From assembly GCA_018378255.1 (NCBI GenBank), contig JAGZXV010000146.1, positions 1 to 14,919 of the forward strand: a stretch of 14,919 nucleotides of DNA, written 5' to 3'. This document shows positions 8,038-14,895 of the stretch, in pieces. Every line of letters starts with the position of its first letter. The stretch's first letter is position 1. Position numbers and translations under genes: made by a program. Below the pieces are notes generated by a model. It was not told the origin of the DNA. It saw only the letters and a program-made list of their open reading frames with translations, and made no database searches. Source of the stretch: Clostridiaceae bacterium. Lineage in GTDB: Bacteria; Bacillota; Clostridia; Lachnospirales; Lachnospiraceae.

Positions 8038-8186
8038 GTAACAGTTCAGACGGCAGGAAAATGATTAAGAAAGCAGCGTCAAGCTCGCTTGTAAGCGGCT
8101 TTTTTAATCATTTTTCACATCGGATGGACATCCGATGCTTCTTGACCAGCTTTTTCGGTCAAGAAGATGAGCCGTCAGACTGTTAC
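8038..8186. repeat. Cloverleaf-forming palindromic repeat, copy 2 (tandem)
   Basis: This is a second copy directly abutting copy 1, offset by about 158 bases and with the same arm order. The outer arms are 8038-8054 and 8171-8186 (GTAACAGT... with ...ACTGTTAC, slightly imperfect). Arms A, B and C match copy 1 almost base for base. Differences are few: one A fewer before ATGATTAA, C to T in the small hairpin of arm A, and changes in the outer stem including a compensated pair. Its right arm contains the TAA stop codon of the M18 aminopeptidase (8183-8185). The bases beyond, ACTATATT, resemble the TGGATATT end of copy 1, so the element may have reached a few codons into that gene. Confidence 0.85.
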
Positions 8187-9577
8187 ACTATATTATAAAA
8201 TGCATGAAATGCCTTATATGTATGATAAACATCCAATTTGGACGCCAGTTCAAACGGTGAGTGCATGGAAAGGATCGGCACCCCTAAATCCACCACATCG
8301 ATGTTCATCTGAGCCACGTATTTGGCGATGGTTCCGCCGCCTCCGGCATCCACCGCTCCCAGCTCACCAATCTGCCAGTATACACCTCCCCGGTCCATAA
8401 TGCCGATAACCTGAGCCATCAGCTCCGCGCTGGCATCATTGGAACCGGATTTGCCTCTGGCCCCGGTGTATTTAGTCAGTACACAGCCTTTATTCACATA
8501 ACATGAGTTATTCGCTTCAAATACACTGGAAAACGTAGGATCATAAGCCGCGTTCACATCGGAAGAAAGGCAGATGGAATTTCTGAAAACATCCTTAGGG
8601 TTAACCCCCTGCTGTTCCGCCAGATATTCGATGTAATGGGCCACATAGTTAGAATTCAGTCCCGTATTGCCCTCTGATCCGATCTCTTCTTTATCCGTCA
8701 GAACCGTTACTGTGGTGTACTCGGGTTCCTCAGTTTCAATCTCCGCCATCAGGGCCGTATAAGCGCAGACCCGGTCATCCTGTCCATATGCCCCGATCAT
8801 GCTTCTGTCAAATCCCACATCCCTGGACTTATGGGCGGGAACCATCTCAATCTCAGCCCTGAGGAAATCCGCTTCTGTGATCCCGAATCTTTCATTCAAA
8901 ATCTGAAGGGCCAGCAGCTTTACCGGTTCCTTGATCTCGTCATCCGCATAGGGTATGGAACCGATAATGATATTCAATTCCTCTCCCTTCAACCCGTCCT
9001 TTAAATGGCGCTCATTCTGTTCTGCACCGAGATGAGGCAGCAGATCCGTAACACAGAACACGGGATCGTTCTCATTTTCCCCGATGGAAATCTCCACCTT
9101 TTCCCCATTCTTCTTAATGATAACGCCATGCATGGACAGTGGAACCGTCCCCCATTGGTATTTTCTGATTCCTCCGTAATAGTGGGTCTTAAAATAGGCC
9201 AGATCGTTCTTCTCATACATGGGATTTGGTTTTAAATCCAGCCGCGGAGAATCGATATGCGCTCCGTTAATCCTAAGTCCCGCATCCACCTTCTTTTTAC
9301 CAAATGTAGTCGCAATCAACGCCTTACTGCGCTGGATCATATAAACTTTATCACCGGCTTTATAAGTCCCGTTCACATTAAATTCCTGATACCCGGCGTT
9401 CACAAGCATCTGCTCGGCCTCTTTCACGCATTCCCTCTCCGTTTTTCCGGCATCCAGGAATTTTTTATATCCTTCACAAAATACCGCCGCCTGCTCCACC
9501 TGCTCAGGCGCCGCCTTGGCGATATGCGGAAACTTAAAAGTCAGTTCTTCCTGCAGTTCTTTCGCTGTCTTTTCCAT
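8183..9577 (-). CDS. M18 family aminopeptidase
   Basis: This cytosolic dizinc aminopeptidase of family M18 (aspartyl aminopeptidase/LAP4 type) has 464 residues and removes N-terminal residues from peptides. The expected metal and catalytic residues are present: His107 in NGAHIDSPRLD, Asp in GQDDR (264-269), the Glu pair in DKEEIGSEG (295-303), Asp340 in SSDVNAAYDP and His439 in MHSPFELASK. Length is close to the family norm. AGGAAG lies 8 bases before ATG 9577. The gene follows dtd by 22 bases, so the two form an operon. The last codons (YNIV) and the TAA stop run into the end of the tandem cloverleaf repeat, which may have reshaped the extreme C-terminus. The exact peptide specificity is not readable. 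Confidence 0.95.
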   Translation of the reverse strand: MEKTAKELQEELTFKFPHIAKAAPEQVEQAAVFCEGYKKFLDAGKTERECVKEAEQMLVNAGYQEFNVNGTYKAGDKVYMIQRSKALIATTFGKKKVDAGLRINGAHIDSPRLDLKPNPMYEKNDLAYFKTHYYGGIRKYQWGTVPLSMHGVIIKKNGEKVEISIGENENDPVFCVTDLLPHLGAEQNERHLKDGLKGEELNIIIGSIPYADDEIKEPVKLLALQILNERFGITEADFLRAEIEMVPAHKSRDVGFDRSMIGAYGQDDRVCAYTALMAEIETEEPEYTTVTVLTDKEEIGSEGNTGLNSNYVAHYIEYLAEQQGVNPKDVFRNSICLSSDVNAAYDPTFSSVFEANNSCYVNKGCVLTKYTGARGKSGSNDASAELMAQVIGIMDRGGVYWQIGELGAVDAGGGGTIAKYVAQMNIDVVDLGVPILSMHSPFELASKLDVYHTYKAFHAFYNIV

Positions 9578-9599
9578 AATTTTTTCTTCCTCTCTCTTA

Positions 9600-10055
9600 T
9601 CAGTTTTTTATCAGTTCGTCACTGTCCAGCACGATTGTAAATGGCCCGTCATTTAAAAGTTCCACCTTCATATCGGCTCCGAAACTTCCATGGGCCACCT
9701 TTTTGGCATAACTGCTGCATTTTGAAACCACATACTCATAGAGCTGTTCGGCCAGTGCAGGCGCTCCTGCCCGGATAAAGCTGGGCCGGTTGCCCTTTTT
9801 GCAGTCCGCATACAGGGTGAACTGGCTGACCACCAGAATCTCTCCTCCCACATCCGAAAGAGACAGATTGGTCTTGCCCTGCTCATCCTCAAAAATGCGC
9901 AGTTTACCCATTTTATCAACCATCTTATCCGCAATGCCTTCCGTATCCGAATCCTCCACACCCAGCAGAATCAAAAATCCCTTATTGATGGATCCGATCA
10001 CCTGGCCGGACACCGTAACTCCGGCATGGGCCACCCTTTGTATCACCATTCGCAT
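9600..10055 (-). CDS. dtd: D-aminoacyl-tRNA deacylase (D-Tyr-tRNA deacylase)
   Basis: Dtd removes D-amino acids (and glycine from mischarged tRNA-Ala) from tRNA, a proofreading step in the cytoplasm. The 151-residue length is typical. The two active-site signatures are present: SQFTLYAD at 77-84, and NDGPFT at 135-140 with the Gly-Pro pair used by the dimer for chiral rejection. The N-terminus MRMVIQRVAHAGVTV is also characteristic. AAGGA lies six bases before ATG 10055, so this start is secure. The aminopeptidase follows 22 bases downstream. A purine-rich tandem repeat lies 22-64 bases before the start. Confidence 0.97.
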   Translation of the reverse strand: MRMVIQRVAHAGVTVSGQVIGSINKGFLILLGVEDSDTEGIADKMVDKMGKLRIFEDEQGKTNLSLSDVGGEILVVSQFTLYADCKKGNRPSFIRAGAPALAEQLYEYVVSKCSSYAKKVAHGSFGADMKVELLNDGPFTIVLDSDELIKN

Positions 10056-10077
10056 AATTATTCCTTACTCCTTATTC

Positions 10078-10119
10078 TGTTTTATCTTTACTGTTTTATC
10101 TTTACTAATTTATCTTTGC
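10078..10119. repeat. Three tandem 14-base repeats before dtd
   Basis: The unit TGTTTTATCTTTAC occurs twice exactly (10078-10091, 10092-10105) and a third time with four changes (10106-10119). It lies in the 130-base gap between the phosphodiesterase gene and dtd, just upstream of the dtd ribosome site. Read on the minus strand it is purine-rich (GTAAAGATAAAACA). It could be a slippage-prone tract or a regulatory spacer. No terminator is seen in this gap, so readthrough into dtd is possible. Confidence 0.75.
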
Positions 10120-10185
10120 TGCCCGATCCCTGCGGTTTCCTTCTAACTTTGTCCCCTCTGCCGCTTCTACACACTGCTCCAAAAC

Positions 10186-11988
10186 TCATCTCAGAATCAG
10201 CCGCAGATAGCCCAGCAGAGTTTCTGTTGCCTCTTCCCCATAGATCAGTTCCCTGGCTCTGACCGGATAATCCGTTATGATATTATCCACGCCCAAAGCC
10301 TTTACCCGCTCCATCTCACTTTTGCTGTTGACCGTCCAGGCATGAATTTCCTTACCGGCCTCATGAGCCAGCGTCACCAGGCGCTCTGTTGCAAAGCTGG
10401 AGCGCAGACTGATAAAATCAACGCTGTCTTCTTCATAATAACGGCCATAAGCCGCTGAAATAATATATCCTGTTTTGATATCAGGATTTAATTCCTTAAT
10501 TCTCTGTAAATATCTGAGGGCGGTAGACGTTACCACACACTGTTCTTCCATCCCATAATCTTCAATCAAATTTAACACCTTTTCCGGCATCTGGCTGGAA
10601 CTTCCGACATTCTTAATCTCTATATTCAGATTGATCTTTCCCTTTGCATACTCCATCACCTCTTCCAGGGACGGAATCTTCTCACCTTTAAATCCCGGCG
10701 AAAACCAGCTCCCCACATCCAGCTCCATCAGCTGGCTGTAGGTCAGATCAGACACATTCTTTTTTATACCCGCCACCCTCTTTAATCTGGTATCGTGGCA
10801 GAGCACCAGATATCCGTCGCTGGATTCCTGAACGTCGATTTCCACATAATCCGCCAGTTCCTCCACCGCCGCCGCAATGGCCGACATGGTGTTCTCCGGC
10901 GCTGTTTTAGAGCTGCCCCGATGGGCGGTGATGCCGATTTCCGTCACAACCGCCTGTGTGATGGCAGAGCCGTTCCAGGCCACATCAAACATACAGACCA
11001 GGCTGACAACTCCCATGAACACCCCGGATAAAAGCGCATATTTTTTCTTCAGCACTTTCTGGCCCGTAAAATCAAAATCCCACCTGGGATCCCGTTTCAG
11101 CCGGCTGCTGTATTGGTAATACAGCACCGTAAGCGATGCGAAATTAACAATACCGACAATTCCGCTGAACAGGAAAAGAAGGACCAGCTCAATCCGGTCA
11201 CAGGCAGCCAAAAGGAACGCAAATTCCAGTTTTTTATCCACCACCAGAACCACAAACAGCGCAGCCCCCAACACACAGATCAGGTACATGATTATCATCA
11301 GCAGCAGTGTTACGAGATTGCCTCCGCCCATTAAAATAACGGAGGGTATCATATGGCCTTTTAAAAGCTCCCTGCTTCTTACGCAACTGTCCCGCAAGGA
11401 TTTCTGCTCGACCATACAGCCATACCACACAAACATAACCGGCGCACAGCCGGTCACACAGAGCACCAGCACGATCACCAGAAACATCCTGGTCACCGGC
11501 TCTTCCAAAATCGTCTGCATCATGAAATTAAGCGGTTTTACATGGGTAAATACCCGGTAAATCAGATATAAATTTATCAGCAGATAATTAGCCAGAGCGA
11601 TCAGCAGAATAGCAAAATTTTTACGCCGTATTTCGTCGATCAGCTTATGCACTCCCCCCGACAATATCTCCGTCCACGGTAGCCGCAGATAATAGGCCGC
11701 CCCGGAAAATGTAGTGATCAGGCTGCCTATTTCAACCGTAATGATGAGAACCCCGATCAGGCTGAGGCCCAAAAGAATCAGTATAGTCCCCGGATGAAGC
11801 AAAACCTTCCCCAGATTTCCCAGGGTAATAAAACTGTAGCCATTCAGCTTCAGCACAGCCTTAATCCCCAAATCCATTAAACGCAGATAAATAGGCGCTG
11901 TGACAAGGCGGTAAATCACCTCAAACAGAATCAGATTCTTCATATTAAATTTTATGATCTGCCCCGTTTCCCTGACAAGTCTCCTCAT
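10186..11988 (-). CDS. Membrane-anchored glycerophosphodiester phosphodiesterase
   Basis: The 600-residue protein has two parts. Residues 1 to about 335 hold several hydrophobic helices (for example ILILLGLSLIGVLIITV, FAILLIALANYLLINLYLIY, MFLVIVLVLCVTGC, LLLMIIMYLICVLGAALFVV). This matches the GPDPase membrane domain found in Gram-positive members. Residues about 350-590 form a GDPD barrel with ITAHRGSSKTAPENT, VEIDVQ, CHDTRLKR, NIEIK and the late DNIITDYP. These include the catalytic His pair and the acidic calcium or magnesium ligands. The enzyme splits glycerophosphodiesters to glycerol-3-phosphate and an alcohol, probably at the outer membrane face, in lipid or teichoic acid turnover (inference). 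GAGG is six bases before ATG 11988. The gene is separated from the upstream alarmone synthetase by a large palindrome, and dtd follows after 130 bases. Confidence 0.94.
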   Translation of the reverse strand: MRRLVRETGQIIKFNMKNLILFEVIYRLVTAPIYLRLMDLGIKAVLKLNGYSFITLGNLGKVLLHPGTILILLGLSLIGVLIITVEIGSLITTFSGAAYYLRLPWTEILSGGVHKLIDEIRRKNFAILLIALANYLLINLYLIYRVFTHVKPLNFMMQTILEEPVTRMFLVIVLVLCVTGCAPVMFVWYGCMVEQKSLRDSCVRSRELLKGHMIPSVILMGGGNLVTLLLMIIMYLICVLGAALFVVLVVDKKLEFAFLLAACDRIELVLLFLFSGIVGIVNFASLTVLYYQYSSRLKRDPRWDFDFTGQKVLKKKYALLSGVFMGVVSLVCMFDVAWNGSAITQAVVTEIGITAHRGSSKTAPENTMSAIAAAVEELADYVEIDVQESSDGYLVLCHDTRLKRVAGIKKNVSDLTYSQLMELDVGSWFSPGFKGEKIPSLEEVMEYAKGKINLNIEIKNVGSSSQMPEKVLNLIEDYGMEEQCVVTSTALRYLQRIKELNPDIKTGYIISAAYGRYYEEDSVDFISLRSSFATERLVTLAHEAGKEIHAWTVNSKSEMERVKALGVDNIITDYPVRARELIYGEEATETLLGYLRLILR

Positions 11989-12010
11989 AGTTTTCCTCGT
12001 TTCTCTGCGT

Positions 12011-12116
12011 GTAATGGCATTTAACAGGAAGGATGAAGGGATTTTAGAAAAAGCCTTAGGGTTTGGTTTTAAACCAAATCGCTAAGGCTTTTTCAAAAAA
12101 TCCCTTCACCCATTAC
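12011..12116 (-). terminator. Long palindrome with terminator character after the alarmone synthetase gene
   Basis: This near-perfect long hairpin is built from four nested blocks: TGAAGGGATTTT (12034-12045) with 12097-12108, GAAAAAGCCTTAG (12047-12059) with 12082-12094, TTTGGTTT (12062-12069) with 12071-12078, and an outer GTAATGG (12011-12017) with CCATTAC (12110-12116). The left side carries about 16 extra bases between the outer and inner blocks. In the minus direction GCCTTAG...CTAAGGC is followed by TTTTTC, so it should terminate the S1-alarmone synthetase transcript. The plus strand also has a T run. About 33 paired bases is far more than a terminator needs, so it may also be a member of a dispersed palindromic repeat family. 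Confidence 0.8.
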
Positions 12117-12142
12117 GTTAAAAGTTATTTTTGCAGCAGCCT

Positions 12143-12814
12143 CTACCCCTTGTTTTCCTCTTCGGCGGATTCTTCCTGTTGGTTCTGGCTGAGTGCAAGA
12201 ATTGCTTCGTTGAGGGAATACATCTTCGCATCCAGCATATCCACCATGTCGGCGCAGGCTTTCAGTTCCTGCTGAAGATATGCGGGCGCATTTCCCTCAA
12301 ACTTATAATAGATTTTATGTTCCAGGCTGGCCCAGAAATCCATGGCTACTGTCCGAATCTGTATCTCCACCTTCGTTTCTACCGGCCCGTCAGTCAGATA
12401 AATCGGAATTGTCACCACCATGTGGTAACTTTTATATCCATTTGGTTTTGGATTTTTGATATAATCTTTTACAAATAAAACCGTAACATCACTCTGCCTC
12501 GATATCATATCGGCAATCATATAAATGTCCGATGTAAATGAACAGATAATCCTGATCCCCGCAATATCATTGAGCTTATCGGTCATATTCTCAATCGTGA
12601 CTTCCCATCCGTACCGTTTCAGCTTCTGGACAATGCTCTCCGGCGTCTTGAGCCGCGATTTAATATGCTCGATCGGATTGTAATCATAAATATGAACGAA
12701 CTCATTATTCAGGATCTCAATCTTGGTGTTGATCTCTTTTAATGCAGAGTTATACAAAAACATAACCGATTTCCATTGGTCAATCTGGTTGTATGTTTTA
12801 GGGATGTTCATCAT
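12143..12814 (-). CDS. Small alarmone synthetase ((p)ppGpp synthetase, RelQ/YjbM-like)
   Basis: The 223-residue protein contains only the RelA/SpoT synthetase domain, with no HD hydrolase or TGS/ACT domains, so it is a small alarmone synthetase that makes (p)ppGpp from ATP and GTP or GDP. Visible motifs are IKSRLKTPESIVQKL (about 51-65), LNDIAGIRIICSF (81-93, Asp83 as metal ligand), KDYIKNPKPNGYKSYH (116-131) and VEIQIRTVAMDFWASLEHK (149-167, Glu150). The closest type I recall is Bacillus YjbM/RelQ. The tail (QQEESAEEENKG) is acidic. Its ATG overlaps the S1-gene stop in an ATGA arrangement with AAAGGG upstream, so it is translationally coupled to the S1 protein. A large palindrome or terminator follows its stop codon. 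Confidence 0.93.
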   Translation of the reverse strand: MMNIPKTYNQIDQWKSVMFLYNSALKEINTKIEILNNEFVHIYDYNPIEHIKSRLKTPESIVQKLKRYGWEVTIENMTDKLNDIAGIRIICSFTSDIYMIADMISRQSDVTVLFVKDYIKNPKPNGYKSYHMVVTIPIYLTDGPVETKVEIQIRTVAMDFWASLEHKIYYKFEGNAPAYLQQELKACADMVDMLDAKMYSLNEAILALSQNQQEESAEEENKG

Positions 12815-13542
12815 AATTTGATGCCCTTTAATAAGTCGCCTAAGCCGGTAAAGGCGCTTCCGTTCTCTTTATAGTCAAACTTCTCTTCCGGTTCATCTTC
12901 CGGCTCCAAAGCTTTCATGCTCAGACTGATCTTTCCGTCCGCAACACTTAAAATCTTAACCTTTATCGTCTGGCCTTCCTTCAAAACAGCGCCCGGATGT
13001 TTAATTCTCTGGCTGCTGATCTGGGAAATGTGGAGCAGGCCCGACAATCCGTTATCCAGATTGACAAATGCACCATATGGCTTTAAGCTGTCAACCACGC
13101 CTTCTACCACCTGTCCGGCCTGTATCTGGGCCAGTTTTTCCTGTTTCTCAGCTTCTGCTTTTTCCTTCAGCAGTTCTTTAGCGGAAAGAACCAGTCTCTT
13201 GTTCTCAGGATCAACCGTAATGACAAGCGCTTCCACATATCTGCCAACCCATTCATCCAATTTTTCAATATATTCCAATGAAAGCTGGGATGCAGGGATA
13301 AATGCCTTCATCTCATCCACATATGCGATTGCACCGCCTTTTACAATCTCTTTAATCTTAACCTTAACAACCGTTCTGTCCTCTTTCATCTGAGCTAAAT
13401 TCTGCCAAGCTTCTGCCTGAGGATCTTCTTCTGCAACATAAACCTGATTGCTGCGTCTCTCATCATATTCCTTATAAGACGCTTCCAGTTCTGCAGCGTA
13501 ATCATCCATGCTTTCCATATCTTTTCTCATCTCGTCACTCAT
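12811..13542 (-). CDS. Two-domain S1 RNA-binding protein
   Basis: The protein has 243 residues with an acidic, helical N-terminus (about 1-52). An S1 fold follows at about 55-122 (VVKVKIKEIVKGGAIAYVDE ... FIPASQLS ... LVLSAKE). A Lys/Glu-rich helix (122-140) leads to a second S1 fold at about 141-211 (GQVVEGVVDSLKPYGAFVNL ... GLLHISQIS ... KISLSMKAL). The second is the more canonical RNA-binding one. It resembles the short ribosomal-protein-S1-like proteins of Clostridia rather than full-length S1, so binding of mRNA or ribosomes is inferred. ATG 13542 is chosen because GGAG lies seven bases upstream; an upstream GTG at 13563 lacks a ribosome site. The gene overlaps the alarmone synthetase by 4 bases and diverges from the LysR gene. 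Confidence 0.88.
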   Translation of the reverse strand: MSDEMRKDMESMDDYAAELEASYKEYDERRSNQVYVAEEDPQAEAWQNLAQMKEDRTVVKVKIKEIVKGGAIAYVDEMKAFIPASQLSLEYIEKLDEWVGRYVEALVITVDPENKRLVLSAKELLKEKAEAEKQEKLAQIQAGQVVEGVVDSLKPYGAFVNLDNGLSGLLHISQISSQRIKHPGAVLKEGQTIKVKILSVADGKISLSMKALEPEDEPEEKFDYKENGSAFTGLGDLLKGIKL

Positions 13543-13586
13543 GTTTTTCTCCTCACTTTTCACAAAACTTTCTAATATAATAATTT

Positions 13587-13592
13587 ATCATA
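13587..13592 (-). promoter_or_regulatory. Candidate -10 box for the S1-alarmone synthetase unit
   Basis: On the minus strand TATGAT (one mismatch to TATAAT) lies 45 bases before the S1-protein ATG. The sequence 17 bases upstream (AACTAT) is a poor -35, and the region is AT-rich, so other -10 choices such as TTATATTA nearby cannot be excluded. Position between divergent genes makes a promoter necessary; the exact box is uncertain. Confidence 0.3.
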
Positions 13593-13630
13593 TCCTGCCT
13601 AATATTTCTATAGTTTTATGCGAAAAAATA

Positions 13631-13639
13631 TGCTATATT
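13631..13639 (+). promoter_or_regulatory. Candidate extended -10 promoter of the LysR gene
   Basis: TGCTATATT matches the extended -10 pattern TGnTATAAT with one mismatch. It stands about 100 bases before the LysR start codon, in the 200-base divergent gap. The -35 region is weak, which fits a regulated or autoregulated promoter. LysR proteins commonly bind such divergent gaps, but I could not pick out one clear T-N11-A operator. Confidence 0.4.
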
Positions 13640-13742
13640 CTGATTATCGGCTGCAGACACCAGTCCACAGGGATTTTTCTCCTCCTTCGGGCCATAAGCC
13701 GGCAGCTCATTACCAGACCGTATACATGGAGGAACCTCAATT

Positions 13743-14681
13743 ATGATTAATTTTTTAAACCTGGAATACTTCCTCGCAGCCGCTGAAGAGTTAAATTTTA
13801 CAAAGGCCGCCAAACGCCTGTACATCTCCCAGCAGTCTTTGAGCAACCATATTTCCAATCTGGAAAAAGAATTTGATGTCGTATTGTTCAACCGTACCAC
13901 TCCTCTCACCCTGACCTATGCCGGGAAAGCTCTAAAAATGAGGGCGCGCCAATTTCTGGATCTCAGGGATGAAACATACAAAGAAATCGCGGATATTAAG
14001 GATTTTTCAACCGGACGCCTTTCCATCGGCGTTTCCCACACCAGAGGCCGCAAAATCCTCCCAGAAATACTTCCTTTATATAAAGAACGTTTTCCCAACA
14101 TCGAACTTCATCTTGTAGAAGGCAATTCGACGGAGTTAGACAGCGATCTGCTCCACGGCAAGGTGGATCTGATCATTGGAATGCTGCCTTTTAAGGTGGA
14201 CAACATAGAAACCGTTCCCATCTGCGAAGAAGAAATCCTGCTGGCAGTCTCTGACTCCGTCCTGGAAAAATCATTTCCCGGCAAAGTGGAAGAGACCAAG
14301 GCATTTCTGGAACATGGAAACGATTTGTCCATCCTGAATGACTGCCCATTCCTGCTGCTCAATAAAGGCAACCGGGTGCGCACCATCGCCGATGAGATCT
14401 TCGAAGAATCCCAGATCTCCCCAAACATTATTCTGGAAACAGAGAATATAGAAACCGTTATGGCCCTGGCAGGAAAAGGTATGGGAATTACCTTCTATCC
14501 CAAGATGTTCATTGCCAGCCGCGGCGCTTTAGAAGCGGTTCTCAGGGAACGGGGACCGTTAAACTTCTATTCCCTGAACTATCCCAAAGCCCATGGGGTG
14601 CTGGCCATCGGGTATCATAAAGGGCATTACCTTTCACAGGCTACTAAGGAGTTTATACGGATTGCAAAAGAGACGATTTGA
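13743..14681 (+). CDS. LysR-family transcriptional regulator
   Basis: The 312-residue protein has the standard LysR layout. An N-terminal winged helix (about 1-60; LEYFLAAAEELNFTKAAKRL, then YISQQSLSNHISNLEKEF) is followed by a linker helix (about 62-88). A periplasmic-binding-like effector domain (about 91-300) begins GRLSIGVSHTRGRKILPEIL and includes the usual LIIG and GMGITFYP segments. It should bind DNA as a tetramer and respond to a small metabolite, which cannot be told from sequence. GGAGG lies ten bases before the ATG at 13743. It is the only plus-strand gene and is divergent to the S1-alarmone synthetase pair. Its targets are unknown; the divergent unit or its own promoter are candidates. 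Confidence 0.94.
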   Translation: MINFLNLEYFLAAAEELNFTKAAKRLYISQQSLSNHISNLEKEFDVVLFNRTTPLTLTYAGKALKMRARQFLDLRDETYKEIADIKDFSTGRLSIGVSHTRGRKILPEILPLYKERFPNIELHLVEGNSTELDSDLLHGKVDLIIGMLPFKVDNIETVPICEEEILLAVSDSVLEKSFPGKVEETKAFLEHGNDLSILNDCPFLLLNKGNRVRTIADEIFEESQISPNIILETENIETVMALAGKGMGITFYPKMFIASRGALEAVLRERGPLNFYSLNYPKAHGVLAIGYHKGHYLSQATKEFIRIAKETI

Positions 14682-14841
14682 GGATAATAGGTGAGAACGT
14701 TACGCAGAAAAACTGGGCGAGGGGGCGGATGGAATTGCAGGGGAACCGAAGGGGCCAGGCGGGGTGTCCGCTGACGGTGCGGGTGTCCGGCTTCCAACCG
14801 TAAGTGGAACTAAAGTCTGTAGGGATTAAAAAAGACGGTCC

Positions 14842-14892
14842 GATGCCCATTCACGATGAACCCTTGATGGGGATTCACCGTTCAGGGGCATC
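14842..14892. repeat. Imperfect hairpin downstream of the LysR gene
   Basis: GATGCCC (14842-14848) pairs with GGGCATC (14886-14892). Inside, ACG-TGAACCC (14853-14863) can pair with GGG-TTCA-CGT (about 14870-14881) across small bulges. No T run follows on the plus strand, so it is not a typical intrinsic terminator. A second hairpin follows at once. Confidence 0.55.
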
Positions 14893-14895
14893 TCA

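Noticed and set aside
7871..8186. CRISPR array or tRNA genes in the repeat region
   Set aside because: There are only two long units with no spacers, and the cloverleaf has neither tRNA arm sizes nor the conserved TTC loop and anticodon arrangement.
9001..9235. Open frames of about 70 codons on both strands inside the aminopeptidase
   Set aside because: They are out of frame with a well-conserved M18 enzyme and lack start signals.
14653..14850. Minus-strand open frame of 65 codons after the LysR gene
   Set aside because: It overlaps the 3' end of the LysR gene, has no recognisable family, and its composition follows the G-rich non-coding tract.
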